Shown: in pieces, positions 33,131 through 42,627 of the stretch
How the letters are laid out: each line of letters begins with the position of its first letter
How positions within the stretch are numbered: the stretch's first letter is position 1
Source: JAGLOK01 sp963677605
GTDB lineage: Bacteria > Bacillota > Clostridia > Christensenellales > UMGS416
Assembly: GCA_963677605.2 (NCBI GenBank)
Contig: CAXXDX010000006.1
Location: forward strand, 1,426,001-1,490,000
Length of the DNA: 64,000 nt
Reading direction: 5' to 3'
Notes under the pieces: model-generated
The model's database searches: none
Told to the model about the DNA's origin: nothing
What the model saw: the letters and a program-made list of their open reading frames with translations, nothing else
Position numbers and translations under genes: made by a program

Positions 33131-34729
33131 ATGCATGAACTTCTTTCACAATATTTATATATTCTAATCATCGTTCCGGTATTTGTCGGGATACTTACCT
33201 ATTTCCTGCCTAAAAAGGCCGCTGTCACGCTTTGCATTTTCGCGCAGTTTGTGCACCTGGTCTACAGCGCATTTGTGTTCTGGGCTTCAAAAAGCACCGC
33301 CTTGGAGCTTGCTGTAGGAGGATGGAGCGCACCCGTCGGCATAACTTTGGTTTCAGACAGCCTGTCTTCGGTATTGGTTTTGCTTGCATCATTTCTGTTT
33401 TTAATGCTGCTCCTGTTTAACATCGAAAGGCACTATGTAAACAACGTGTTCCTGATGCTGTTTCTGGTATTTGAAGGACTGCTTACTGCGATTTTCTTAG
33501 CCGATGATTTGTTTACTATATTTGTAATGGCTGAGGTTTCAACAATCGTTGTGTCCCTTCTTATAATGTCAAAGCGCGACTCACGCTCCATGTATGACGG
33601 AATGATCTATCTTCTGGTCAATATATTCGCTATGACATTTTATCTTTTCGGCCTTGCTTTGTTATACAAGCACACAGGAACTTTCTCTCTTCGACTGTTA
33701 AAAGAGATGATGGCTGATGTCACAAACGTTAAAGCTTTATATCTCCCCTACGCATTCATGCTGACTGCAATATGCCTTAAAGCTGCCTTAATGCCGCTTT
33801 TTTCGTGGCTGCCCCGCGCTCACGGAACTCCCGGAGCACCCTCCGTTGTGTCGGCAGCTCTTTCCGGCCTTTATGTGAAAGGCGGAATATATCTATTCCT
33901 GAGAATAGCAGGTGCTTTTTATATAATTGACACTTCACAGTTTTTCATAATAACCGGAATAATAACAGCTTTTGCAGGCTTTATCCTCGCAATCGCTCAA
34001 AACGACATAAAACTGATACTCGCCTATTCTACAGTATCCCAGCTGGGATTGATTATGGTGACTGTAAACATGGGCAGCGAGGTGGCGTACTGGGGAGGCG
34101 TATATCACATAATAAGCCACGCAATATTTAAAACAGTTCTGTTCCTATCTGCGGGCATGCTGATTGAAGAGTTTAAGACACGCGACATCACCGAGATGAG
34201 TGGGGCATTTAACAGAATGCCCTGGGTTTCATCCGCCGCTATTCTTGCAATACTCGGAATCATAGGCGCGCCATTTTTTAACGGCAGTATTTCAAAATAT
34301 CTTATCGCACATGGTTCTGACAATCTATCTATGGACATCATTCTGATTATAATAAACCTCGGAACACTTTTAGCATTTATGGACTTTGTTAAAGTATTTA
34401 AGGGAAAAGGAACTCGTTCAAAGCCATCAAAGCTTAGACAGACTATAATCTTTTCACTAGGATTCTTGTGTCTTCTGGGTGGGCTTTTAGGTGCGCAGGC
34501 CATTGAATTTCTGTTTGGATATTCAGCTCACATCAATCTTGGCGAGTATGCCTTGAAAACCCTGATTTTCTTGGCTTCATTGTTTGCTGCATACTTTATA
34601 TACTTCAAGCTTTTAAAGGGTAGAAAAACACTGACGAAAATAAGAGAGTTTGACATTGGTCTTAATGCAATCGCACTGTCAATTGTGATGTTTTTCGCTG
34701 TATTTACAGGGTATCTTTATCTTTTTTAA
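33131..34729 (+). CDS. Proton-translocating antiporter subunit MrpD, second copy
   Basis: Another 532-aa MrpD, the tandem paralogue of the preceding gene. Long blocks are identical (SKRDSRSMYDGMIYLLVNIF), as are the catalytic Glu (FVMAEVSTIV) and Lys (LKAALMPLFSWLPRAH). Differences cluster in the N-terminal helices and the C-terminal arm (GRKTLTKIREFDIGLN). It starts 18 bp after the first copy with its own AGGTGAAA site. With no full-length MrpA in the operon, this second MrpD may stand in for the N-terminal MrpA channel. Its stop overlaps that of the convergent HD gene. Confidence 0.9.
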   Translation: MHELLSQYLYILIIVPVFVGILTYFLPKKAAVTLCIFAQFVHLVYSAFVFWASKSTALELAVGGWSAPVGITLVSDSLSSVLVLLASFLFLMLLLFNIERHYVNNVFLMLFLVFEGLLTAIFLADDLFTIFVMAEVSTIVVSLLIMSKRDSRSMYDGMIYLLVNIFAMTFYLFGLALLYKHTGTFSLRLLKEMMADVTNVKALYLPYAFMLTAICLKAALMPLFSWLPRAHGTPGAPSVVSAALSGLYVKGGIYLFLRIAGAFYIIDTSQFFIITGIITAFAGFILAIAQNDIKLILAYSTVSQLGLIMVTVNMGSEVAYWGGVYHIISHAIFKTVLFLSAGMLIEEFKTRDITEMSGAFNRMPWVSSAAILAILGIIGAPFFNGSISKYLIAHGSDNLSMDIILIIINLGTLLAFMDFVKVFKGKGTRSKPSKLRQTIIFSLGFLCLLGGLLGAQAIEFLFGYSAHINLGEYALKTLIFLASLFAAYFIYFKLLKGRKTLTKIREFDIGLNAIALSIVMFFAVFTGYLYLF

Positions 34730-35400
34730 TAAATCTGGTTTTCCAAAGTGTCTAAAAACTCGCGGCATGCAGCAATGCGTTTTCTTGCAACAGTACGCGA
34801 AATATCAAAATAGAACCAATCGGCTCTGAAAAGAGCATTTCTTTTTTCAAACAATATCGGAGCAAAATCTTTTATGCTAAGGCTTCCGGATTTAAACTTG
34901 GAGTTTTCCGATAGATCTGCCAGAAAGTCTTTTGCCAGATGCGTCATCATATAGCTTATTAGGTTCATAGGGCCGAGGCGCGCGAGCCTGTCGGCATCCC
35001 ACAGTATCTGTGCTTCAAAAAAGCCCTGCGGTATGTCCATAGAGCGGCGCGTGTGAAGCTCTACCGCACGGGCAACATCTTCCACCTTGTGAGCAGGAAA
35101 TCCCAAAGACTCAAGATTTGCGCGCGTCCATCTGCCTGCTTTGTCAGCGTGCTGAGCACCGTCAAACTGCGGCTGGAACCTGTCATGTATCCACACTGCG
35201 GCCATTACGATTTCTTCGTCTCCGCTTTCGCAGTTTAATATATGTATGGCGTCGCGTTCTACCTGCCTTATATGTTCCAATCTGAAATTAAAAAAGGGTG
35301 AGCCCATTTCATTGGGGGACGGCCAATAAGCCCTTGCGGCTTCGGTCGTTGAGCGTATTATATGCCCTTTAAGTTCTAACAGCCACTGCTGTGAGCGCAT
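34726..35400 (-). CDS. HD-domain phosphohydrolase
   Basis: A 224-aa soluble protein with metal-binding HD superfamily residues: HIRQVERDAIHIL (first His), the HD pair in VWIHDRFQPQF, ELHTRRSMD, and a terminal Asp in ILWDADRLARLGPMNL. The substrate is unknown; relatives act on nucleotides or other small phosphate esters. Two adjacent ATGs (35403, 35400) follow GGGGGAA; the second has the better 5-nt spacing. The gene is convergent with the Mrp operon and has no operon partner. Confidence 0.8.
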   Translation of the reverse strand: MRSQQWLLELKGHIIRSTTEAARAYWPSPNEMGSPFFNFRLEHIRQVERDAIHILNCESGDEEIVMAAVWIHDRFQPQFDGAQHADKAGRWTRANLESLGFPAHKVEDVARAVELHTRRSMDIPQGFFEAQILWDADRLARLGPMNLISYMMTHLAKDFLADLSENSKFKSGSLSIKDFAPILFEKRNALFRADWFYFDISRTVARKRIAACREFLDTLENQIY

Positions 35401-35451
35401 CATTTCCCCCTAAAAACAACTATATATAGATAATATATTATTATAGCATAC

Positions 35452-35483
35452 AAAATGTGCCCCAAACAAGCATTTGAGACACA
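35452..35483 (-). terminator. Terminator of the flippase-CPBP operon
   Basis: On the minus strand TGTGTCTCAAA pairs with TTTGGGGCACA (11 bp including G-T pairs, loop TGCTTG) and is followed by TTTTG. It lies 30 bp past the CPBP stop codon. Confidence 0.7.
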
Positions 35484-35512
35484 AATTGTAAATAAATCGA
35501 ATCGCCCTATGC

Positions 35513-36469
35513 CTATCCCGTTATCATTTTTATAACTACAGGCAATATGGCTATTACAACCATAATAAATCCGCCAATAATGTACGGCAGATACCTTAAT
35601 TTTTCTTCTTTAACTTCACTATAAGGTATGGGTTCGGGCCTTTTTGTAACAGTTTTCAGCGCCCAGAACAAAAGCACACAGATTCCTGCGCTTATAATAG
35701 ATATAACAAAATATATAATAACAGCAAACACCATTCCGGAATCAATCGCAATCATTTCATATCCGCCGTTCAGCAAATCTTCCATTCCAAGAAGCGAGTA
35801 TATATAGCTTGCGCCGATTCCGATGAAATTGTTAACAGCATGGTAGATTACAGTAGTCCAAAGCGAGCCTGTGTAATAATAAAGAAAGCCAAGTACAGCT
35901 CCCGCCGCAAGCGTATATGTCCATGAATATACTTCGCCGTGCATCAGCATAAAAAACAAGGCTGTTAGCATTATAGCTTTTCCTGCTTTATGTTTAGTAT
36001 GAAAAGCATTTTGGATTATCCCGCGAAAAACCACTTCCTCGCAAAATGCAGGGGCAAGGGACACAGCAACTATTCCCACAAGAAACATGCCGAAGCTTCC
36101 GATAAGAGGAATAGGCTGCGACATCATAGGTATATTAAGAGCTCCGAGCAGCAAGCCCCATGCCAATCTCAAAAACACCAAAACAGGATAAATAAAAATG
36201 GCGAGAGCCGCGCTTAAAACACCCTGCTCTATCGATATTTTCTTTTTAAATACGCTCTTAAAAGAAACTTTCTTTACGAGAAGGTATATAAGAGGCGGAA
36301 CACCTACAGCCACGAATTCCGCAATTCCGATAAGGTAATACAGCCTATCGCTTGAATATAGTTCTTCCGGCACAAAAAAGCCCATCAAAAGATTGGCGGA
36401 AAGAAGCAGTGTTACCGAAATGAGAAAAACGATGCCTCCGTCTAAAATGCTTAATTTTTTTTCATTCAT
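35513..36469 (-). CDS. CPBP family intramembrane metalloprotease
   Basis: A 318-aa protein with eight hydrophobic segments. The three CPBP/Abi (CAAX-protease-like) motifs are present: EE-x3-R in FCEEVVFRGIIQNAF, the middle FxxxH in LFFMLMHGEVYSW, and HxxxN in TVIYHAVNNFIGIG. These provide the metal-binding Glu and His residues. Members cleave or protect against peptides in the membrane; the substrate is unknown here. It is 9 bp after the flippase gene and probably co-transcribed. Confidence 0.88.
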   Translation of the reverse strand: MNEKKLSILDGGIVFLISVTLLLSANLLMGFFVPEELYSSDRLYYLIGIAEFVAVGVPPLIYLLVKKVSFKSVFKKKISIEQGVLSAALAIFIYPVLVFLRLAWGLLLGALNIPMMSQPIPLIGSFGMFLVGIVAVSLAPAFCEEVVFRGIIQNAFHTKHKAGKAIMLTALFFMLMHGEVYSWTYTLAAGAVLGFLYYYTGSLWTTVIYHAVNNFIGIGASYIYSLLGMEDLLNGGYEMIAIDSGMVFAVIIYFVISIISAGICVLLFWALKTVTKRPEPIPYSEVKEEKLRYLPYIIGGFIMVVIAILPVVIKMITG

Positions 36470-36478
36470 ATATAATCC

Positions 36479-37759
36479 TTATATTTTGTAATTCAATCGT
36501 TTTTTTACGCTTTTATACAATATCACAGAAAAGACAAAGTATGATACAGCGGTGCCTATTGCTGCTCCGTACATTCCCAAAAACGGAATTAAGGCTATGT
36601 TTATTAATATATTTGTGCCCAAGGTTGCAATATTGAGGTGTGCTTCCTGCGAAGGAAACCCGCTTTGGTTTAACGTATTACCGAAGATAATATACTTTGA
36701 CGTTAACGTTATCGATGCCATGACAATCACAAAAGGAAAGAACGCAGCCAAAGTATCTGTTTTCCCCAAAATCCAAACGACAACCACTGCTCCTCCAGTA
36801 ATTAAACATGCACAAATCGGCACAAGATACTTTGAGTATTTCATAAGGCTTTTTTTAAGATTTTCCATTGCATCAAAATCTTTTTTCGAAGAAAATCGCG
36901 CTATATCAGGATTGATATTTCTCCTCACCACAACAAGCAACTGATAGAAACCTTCAGCGAACCTAAGCATATAAGAATAGATACCCACTATGCCTTCGCT
37001 TGTGAAGAAGCCCAGAATCATGACATCCATACGTGCATTCAGCTCCAGAACCAAATTGCCGGGCATGACTTTAAATCCGTATCGGATATGCTCTTTCATC
37101 CAGTATTTATCTGCCTTAAGCTCAATATAGTGAGTTTTGATTGCATATATTGCAAGCACAGCGAACAAAATAAGTTCAGAAATCAAAAAGCATAAAGCCA
37201 AATATCTGCCCTGTACTTTAAAAGCCACCATAATTATTATTGAAACTATAATAAACACGCTGCGCAGCGACTGAAACACCGCATATTCCTTCATCCTTGA
37301 TAAGCCGTTCAGATAATTTAGCGCAACTTTATTAAGCGAAAAGAAAAATAGGGCTGGAATTACAAAGTAAAGATACCCGATAAGCTCCGCATGCACAAAA
37401 TGTGAAATAAGATACAGTATAGCAAATGAAACTGCCACAACGCCAAACGAAACAAGCGCAGTTGAAATCATCGAACTTCCGAATATCTTCGCGACTTTCT
37501 CTTTGTCCTCATGAAACTCGCTTATATACTTAAGCACTGAAAAATGTATTCCGCAAACAGCAAGCTGAGCTATAGACGCGTAGTACGCAAATGCAAGATT
37601 AAAAAATCCAGTTACCTCTTTGCCGTACACATCCAGTATAATCGAATTATAAAGTATGCCGCTTACAGCCATAAATCCAAAGGCTATCATGTTCCATGAA
37701 ATGCCGCCGCCTATGCTTGTGGCATATATCTTTTTAAACTTCTCTATAAACTTTTTCAT
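36479..37759 (-). CDS. Oligosaccharide flippase (polysaccharide biosynthesis/MATE-like)
   Basis: A 426-aa MOP-superfamily membrane protein with about 12-14 helices, expected to flip lipid-linked saccharides across the membrane. N-terminal segment SIGGGISWNMIAFGFMAVSG and mid-protein LNARMDVMILGFFTSEGIVG (with LGFFTSxxxVGIYSYMLRFAE) are typical. ATG 37759 with AAAGGA is preferred over 29 upstream codons. No glycosyltransferase genes are adjacent, so the cargo is unknown. Confidence 0.85.
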   Translation of the reverse strand: MKKFIEKFKKIYATSIGGGISWNMIAFGFMAVSGILYNSIILDVYGKEVTGFFNLAFAYYASIAQLAVCGIHFSVLKYISEFHEDKEKVAKIFGSSMISTALVSFGVVAVSFAILYLISHFVHAELIGYLYFVIPALFFFSLNKVALNYLNGLSRMKEYAVFQSLRSVFIIVSIIIMVAFKVQGRYLALCFLISELILFAVLAIYAIKTHYIELKADKYWMKEHIRYGFKVMPGNLVLELNARMDVMILGFFTSEGIVGIYSYMLRFAEGFYQLLVVVRRNINPDIARFSSKKDFDAMENLKKSLMKYSKYLVPICACLITGGAVVVVWILGKTDTLAAFFPFVIVMASITLTSKYIIFGNTLNQSGFPSQEAHLNIATLGTNILINIALIPFLGMYGAAIGTAVSYFVFSVILYKSVKKRLNYKI

Positions 37760-37879
37760 CCGATCCTTTTGATGCCTTATTATTAAATGAAATAATTTTC
37801 CTTTTTGGCATGAGTAAATTATAAGTGCGCATGTTTTAACAGTCAAGCAGACATCCGCTTTCGTTCATAATAATTTTGC

Positions 37880-37907
37880 TTGTATAGAAATTATTGTATG
37901 ATATAAT
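37880..37907 (+). promoter_or_regulatory. smpB promoter
   Basis: -35 TTGTAT (37880-37885) and -10 TATAAT (37902-37907) are 16 bp apart, about 40 bp ahead of the smpB start. A second TATAAT stands nearer the gene without a clear -35. Confidence 0.6.
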
Positions 37908-37949
37908 AAATTTCCCTGAACAGATGGTATAATATGCATAGGAGTAATA

Positions 37950-38411
37950 ATGTCTAAGGGCGAAAAAACGCTTTCTTTAAACAGAAAAGCACGGCATGAA
38001 TATTTTATTGACGAGACCTTTGAAGCGGGTATCGAGCTTAAAGGCACTGAAGTTAAATCCATGCGTCTCGGCCGAACTACTTTTAAGGACAGCTATGTCG
38101 GAATTAAAGGCGGTGAAGCGTATATAATGTCCATGCATGTTGCGCCCTATGAAAAGGGCAACATCTTTAACGTTGATTCCGAGCGCGACAGACGTCTTCT
38201 TCTGCACAAAAAGGAGATACGGCATCTGGAAGCACAGGTTAAACAACAGGGTGTGACGCTTGTGCCTCTTAGGCTTTATCTTAAAAACGGCCGTGTTAAA
38301 CTAGAGTTTGCTATCGGCCGCGGAAAGAAATTCTACGACAAGCGCGAAACAAAAGCGAAACAAACCGCACAAAGACAGATAGACCGCGCGTTTGCGGATA
38401 AAAATAGGTAA
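37950..38411 (+). CDS. smpB: SsrA-binding protein SmpB
   Basis: Binds tmRNA and delivers it to stalled ribosomes for trans-translation. Family landmarks: LNRKARHEYFIDETFEAGIE, LKGTEVKSMRLGRTTFKDSY, and the basic C-terminal tail GRGKKFYDKRETKAKQTAQR that folds in the empty mRNA channel. 153 aa is standard. AGGAG precedes the ATG. Its RNA partner ssrA follows 170 bp downstream. Confidence 0.97.
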   Translation: MSKGEKTLSLNRKARHEYFIDETFEAGIELKGTEVKSMRLGRTTFKDSYVGIKGGEAYIMSMHVAPYEKGNIFNVDSERDRRLLLHKKEIRHLEAQVKQQGVTLVPLRLYLKNGRVKLEFAIGRGKKFYDKRETKAKQTAQRQIDRAFADKNR

Positions 38412-38545
38412 CTGGAAGACAAGATAGAATTAAAACGAGAAGTATATAGTAACATATCAGACAGTTTAGAAATGTCGCAAGACGACGTATAATTTATTTT
38501 TTCAAAGGAGCTTATATAGAAATAAGTGACTAATGAAAAAAGAAA

Positions 38546-38574
38546 TTAGACGGTGAAATTGCGGCGTTTATAAG
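38546..38574 (+). promoter_or_regulatory. ssrA promoter
   Basis: -35 TTAGAC (38546-38551) and -10 TATAAG (38569-38574), spacer 17 bp. Transcription would begin at the first G of the mature tmRNA (38581). Another TATAAT at about 38490 could add an upstream start. Confidence 0.65.
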
Positions 38575-38580
38575 CAGTCT

Positions 38581-38942
38581 GGGGGCGTACCGGCTTTCGA
38601 CGTGGCCGGAGGACCTTAGTAAGCGGGCAGTGGTCGCCTGTAACCACTTAAAACCACGGGCAAAAAAAATAGCTAACAACAATAACGTAGCTTTAGCTGC
38701 TGCTTAATAGCAGACGGCCGTCCGACTTTTGCGAGACTCGCATAGCTTAAGCGGGCGTCAAATTATGTGAGGAACTTAGGCTTAGCACGCTTCGGGCTTT
38801 GCCTAGGAATTTACGGAGCTGCAGGTAAAAAGGGTTTGCTTAATCGTCTCTTTTGCCTAAAGATTTAACGACTTAGCTGCGCCCGGAGAAAGCTTTGGAG
38901 TATCGGTTGCGGACAGGGGTTCGACTCCCCTCGCCTCCACCA
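38581..38942 (+). ncRNA. ssrA: tmRNA
   Basis: Transfer-messenger RNA of about 362 nt. The 5' end GGGGGCG pairs with the 3' CGCCTCC ahead of A-CCA (one G-T pair); the T-arm is GGGGTTCGACTCCCC. The 3' CCA is encoded. The reading frame after the resume codon GCT at 38672 gives the proteolysis tag ANNNNVALAAA with stop TAA at 38705-38707, ending in the usual ALAA-type degron. The one-piece form is as expected for Firmicutes. Its 3' end abuts an integrated element. Confidence 0.96.
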
Positions 38943-38966
38943 TTAATCAAAATAGGACACAAAAAT
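38925..38966 (+). repeat. Proximal attachment-site copy at the ssrA 3' end
   Basis: The last bases of ssrA plus flank, CGCCTCCACCATTAATC then AATAGGACACAAA, are matched in diverged form at 43797-43836 (GCTCCGCCAATATCTAC then AATAGGGCACAAA). A hairpin and a recombinase C-terminus follow in both places, so I read this as the att site of the element. Confidence 0.55.
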
Positions 38967-38988
38967 GTTCTGTTTTCTGTAAAATTTT

Positions 38989-39010
38989 AGTGCATCTTTT
39001 CGGATGCACT
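38989..39010 (+). terminator. Hairpin downstream of ssrA
   Basis: An 8-bp stem AGTGCATC/GATGCACT with a 6-base loop is followed by ATTATATT. It can end ssrA on the plus strand or the recombinase message on the minus strand. A diverged counterpart (ACACATTC.../GGATGTGCT) lies near 43.88 kb behind the second att-like copy. Confidence 0.6.
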
Positions 39011-39022
39011 ATTATATTATCA

Positions 39023-40648
39023 TCATATATGTTTCTTATCAAAAATAGACATATATTTTTTTAATTCATCTTCAAACCTAAATTTTATCTTAATGTTTTT
39101 TTCATTGTCGATTATAATTTCATCAATAAAATCAATTATCATCTTTCTGCTCAATCTTTTAATTCCATTAACATAAGGTTTAACTATTTCATAATATTTG
39201 CTTTTATTATTGTTATTCATTACATCCTGAATTTGATTCTCAATAGCTGATATTTTTTTATTTTGTGTTATCAGCTTTTCTTCAAAACTGTCCTTCATAC
39301 TATGATATTCCGACAACGTTAGCAAGCCACTCTTATAATCACTATACAATCCTGACTTCAGGAATACGATTTCCTCAACCTTGTCTTCATGTTTCTGCTT
39401 CTGCTTTTCCAAATGAAAGATTTCTTTTTTCTTTTCATTTTCTGAAATTTTATCTATTTTCTTCTCAAAATCAATAATACTGAAAACTACTTTGTTCAAA
39501 GCTTCCTTTACTATTTCCGTTAATACATCTTCTTGGATCAGATGACAGCTGCAAGCATTTGTTCCATACTTCTTATATGTTGAGCAGATAAACTTATGAT
39601 ACTCCTTACCATTGGATTTAGAAGTACTCCTAACCATCTTCTCTCCACAGTCAGAACAAATAAGATATCCTGAAAAAACTGAAGCCTTAATATTGACTCT
39701 TGAGTTTTTCGGTTTTACCTTTTTATCTAATAGCATCTGCACTTTATTGAAATCTTCTTTTGATATAATCGCTTCATGTGTGTTTTCAACGATGTCCCAT
39801 TTTTCTCTCGGTAGAGGCATTCGCTTTTTAGTCTTATGATTATATGAGTATGTTTTACCTTGAACCATATCTCCTGTATATATTTGCTGTACAAGAATTG
39901 TTTTAATAGTGTGTGAAGTCCATTCGCTACTTAACTTTATTGGCTTTTTATTCAATTGCCGTCTTCTGTTTGATGGACTTAACACATTCATAGAGTTCAA
40001 GTTATCTGCGATATAAAGCATATTATTCATAGAAATATAATCACTAAATATCTTTTTGACTATATGTTTAACTTCAGTATCTACTATAAGCCTATATTTA
40101 TCCTCAGGATTGCGCAGATAACCGTATGGTACAATTGAACCAACGAACTGTCCTTCTTTACGCTTAAGCTTTAAACTTGCTTTAGTAGCATTTGAAACCT
40201 GTCTTAGATATTGTTCATTGAAAATATTAATCAACGGTATTTCAATGCTATTCATCCTTTTCGGATCTTTGTAACTATCCAATCCTTCAAGCAGAGATAT
40301 AAACCTCACACCTTTTTTCGGGAAATACATCTCAAGATAAAAGTCGCCTTCGATATGCTCACGCCCAAATCTTGATAAATCCTTTATAAGGATACAGTCT
40401 ATTGTTCCTTCATCAATGTCTGCCAGCATTGCTTTGAATCCGGGTCTTTTAAAGTTCCCGCCTGAATATCCGTCATCTTCATATACCTTATATACTTTTA
40501 TATTCTTCTTATTAGCATAATCAGATAGTATGCTCTTTTGATTTTCAATACTATTACTTAATACTTTATTTCTTTCTTCTTCAGATATCCTAACATATAT
40601 AGCAGCATTCCATTCCTTTTCATAAATAATACTTTCATTTGGCTGCAT
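39023..40648 (-). CDS. Large serine recombinase
   Basis: A 541-aa site-specific recombinase. The N-terminal resolvase domain (about 12-155) has the nucleophile Ser22 (AAIYVRISEEE) and the catalytic Arg cluster DLSRFGREHIEGDFYLEMYF. A recombinase domain follows (GSIVPYGYLRNPEDKYRLIV), then a zinc ribbon (CSDCGEKM with FICSTYKKYGTNACSC) and a coiled coil (about 400-480) that controls directionality in this family. It overlaps the upstream recombinase gene by 14 bp. Its C-terminal end faces ssrA, the usual placement next to the att site. Confidence 0.93.
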   Translation of the reverse strand: MQPNESIIYEKEWNAAIYVRISEEERNKVLSNSIENQKSILSDYANKKNIKVYKVYEDDGYSGGNFKRPGFKAMLADIDEGTIDCILIKDLSRFGREHIEGDFYLEMYFPKKGVRFISLLEGLDSYKDPKRMNSIEIPLINIFNEQYLRQVSNATKASLKLKRKEGQFVGSIVPYGYLRNPEDKYRLIVDTEVKHIVKKIFSDYISMNNMLYIADNLNSMNVLSPSNRRRQLNKKPIKLSSEWTSHTIKTILVQQIYTGDMVQGKTYSYNHKTKKRMPLPREKWDIVENTHEAIISKEDFNKVQMLLDKKVKPKNSRVNIKASVFSGYLICSDCGEKMVRSTSKSNGKEYHKFICSTYKKYGTNACSCHLIQEDVLTEIVKEALNKVVFSIIDFEKKIDKISENEKKKEIFHLEKQKQKHEDKVEEIVFLKSGLYSDYKSGLLTLSEYHSMKDSFEEKLITQNKKISAIENQIQDVMNNNNKSKYYEIVKPYVNGIKRLSRKMIIDFIDEIIIDNEKNIKIKFRFEDELKKYMSIFDKKHI

Positions 40649-42332
40649 AATTTATCTCTTCCTTTATGTTATTATTGTGTATATAGTCCTCTATCTTTTT
40701 AAACTTATCTGCATATTTGAACATTACTTTAATTTTATTTCCTTCAGCTATATAAATCATATCAATTAGCCTTATAACTATCTCTCTGCTAAGCTCTTTG
40801 ATTTCTCCGTATTTTATTATATTATCAAGCCAGCTTAATTCATTGTTTCTGATTTCTTCCTCTTCCTTAAATTCAGCTTTCAGTTTCAAAATATCATCTT
40901 TCAATAAATCAATATTCTTATCGAACTTATCCTTATTGAACAAATAATCTTCTTTGGATAAATTGCTGTTTTTCCAGTCCACATAACAAGCCAGTTTATA
41001 CTGCCTGTTCTTTTCCACTTCTTTTTCTTTTTGTTTGATGATTTTATTAAAGTTTATCCAGCTTTTCTTTTTAGTTTTGTCGGAATTTATACTTTCAAGA
41101 ATATGTTTTGTATTAACCAATGTTTTAATCTGTAGGTTTATTACTTCTAAAACAATTCCATAGAGTTTTTCTTCACGAATTCCTTTAGAATGCTCACATA
41201 CTTTAGCTCCCTTGAGATTGTATGTTTTACATTTATAATACACATACCATCTTCCTTTTTTAAATGTCGGATTCCTTTTCATTGCATATCCACATTCACC
41301 ACATCTCAGGTATCCGGACAAAGGATAAATCCTATCTTCAGCCATTGCCGTTCTTGTACATCTTTCCTTCAATTCATGCTGGACCATATCAAACTTCTCT
41401 TTTGAGATTATTGGTTCGTGTGTTCCATATACAATAATATGTTGACTATCATCAAGATATATTCTTTTTCTATCTTTATAATTCTTTGTCGTTAATTTGC
41501 GTTGATCTAGAGCACCTATGTATGCTTTGTTTGATAGCATATTTCTTACAGATCCAGCAGGCCATGCGTGTACTTCTGTTATTGATTTATCCAAATAAAC
41601 CTTTCGCGTCCTTCTATATATAGAACACGGAGAAATATTCAATCTTGTTAATCTTTGCGCAATTCTCACAACACCCATACCACTCAAATACAGATCAAAT
41701 ATCATCTCAACTATTTCGGCAGCTTTCTTATCCACTAATAGTTTATGTTTATTGGAAAGTTCTCGATAATATCCATATGGAACATGTCCATCGGCAAATT
41801 TTCCCGCTCTTTTCAACATATCTTTAGCTGCCCTTACTTTTTTAGAAATATCTTGGCTATTCTGATCGTGGATAAGGCTTTTGATTCTTACCATTAATCC
41901 GGTAATCTCATCAGGGTTAGTGTGACTATCCAAGTCATCTAGGATAGAAATAAACCTACAGTTATATTCCGGAAACACATTTTCAAGATAGTTTCCTGCT
42001 CCTAAGTAATCTCTTCCAAATCTTGAAAGGTCCTTTACTATTACACAATTTATATCTTTTCTTTTTATATCCTTCAGCATTTGAACAAATGCAGGTCTAT
42101 TAAAACTAGTACCTGTATAATCTTCATCTATATATGTTTCATAAAAACTGAATTCTTCATGTTCTTCAATATAGTTTATTAACAGCTTTCGCTGATTAGT
42201 AATACTATCACTTTCAGCTTTATCGCCATCTTCTCTGCTTAGCCTGATATATAGTGCGCATTTCCATGTTTCTGTATAACATTCATTGTCTATAACTGAT
42301 TCTTCTTTATTGTAAAATGGTTTTCTTGGCAT
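40635..42332 (-). CDS. Large serine recombinase
   Basis: A 565-aa paralogue with the same plan: a resolvase domain with nucleophile Ser32 (CALYIRLSREDG), DLSRFGRDYLGAGNYLENVF, and the recombinase domain GHVPYGYYRELSNKHKLLVD. Its zinc ribbon is CGECGYAMKRN with YYKCKTYNLKGAKVCEH, followed by a Lys/Glu-rich coiled coil. Tandem pairs of such recombinases, both needed for excision, are known from some Firmicute elements; whether both act here is inferred. GGAGG precedes the ATG. Confidence 0.93.
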   Translation of the reverse strand: MPRKPFYNKEESVIDNECYTETWKCALYIRLSREDGDKAESDSITNQRKLLINYIEEHEEFSFYETYIDEDYTGTSFNRPAFVQMLKDIKRKDINCVIVKDLSRFGRDYLGAGNYLENVFPEYNCRFISILDDLDSHTNPDEITGLMVRIKSLIHDQNSQDISKKVRAAKDMLKRAGKFADGHVPYGYYRELSNKHKLLVDKKAAEIVEMIFDLYLSGMGVVRIAQRLTRLNISPCSIYRRTRKVYLDKSITEVHAWPAGSVRNMLSNKAYIGALDQRKLTTKNYKDRKRIYLDDSQHIIVYGTHEPIISKEKFDMVQHELKERCTRTAMAEDRIYPLSGYLRCGECGYAMKRNPTFKKGRWYVYYKCKTYNLKGAKVCEHSKGIREEKLYGIVLEVINLQIKTLVNTKHILESINSDKTKKKSWINFNKIIKQKEKEVEKNRQYKLACYVDWKNSNLSKEDYLFNKDKFDKNIDLLKDDILKLKAEFKEEEEIRNNELSWLDNIIKYGEIKELSREIVIRLIDMIYIAEGNKIKVMFKYADKFKKIEDYIHNNNIKEEINYAAK

Positions 42333-42422
42333 ACCAAAACCTCCTATTGTTTAATACAGTAGGATTACGGTGCCGACTCCAAAATACCATACATTTATTC
42401 TTATATAAAATATGAGTCATTT

Positions 42423-42605
42423 TTATGAAAGTATTATTTCTTCAATTGAAATAGAGCCAGTATACTCTATTGAAACTGTTGCATTATTACATTTAAAGCA
42501 ATATGGATTGGATATTTGGTTGTAAAGACTTTTAATTCTTTCACCAATAGGTTTAGTCGTGTCTATATTTACATTTCTTATATCTTTTAATAATTTTTCG
42601 TTCAT
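42423..42605 (-). CDS. Small DUF6870-like protein
   Basis: A 60-aa protein recalling the DUF6870 family common in Firmicute conjugative elements: a short N-terminal part, then the hallmark KPIGERIKSLYNQISNPYCF and a beta-rich end. Function unknown. AAGGAG precedes the ATG. It lies between the presumptive structured RNA and the recombinases, a placement that suggests a role in element maintenance or excision; that role is inference. Confidence 0.6.
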   Translation of the reverse strand: MNEKLLKDIRNVNIDTTKPIGERIKSLYNQISNPYCFKCNNATVSIEYTGSISIEEIILS

Positions 42606-42627
42606 TTAATACTCCTTCTTCTTTTAG

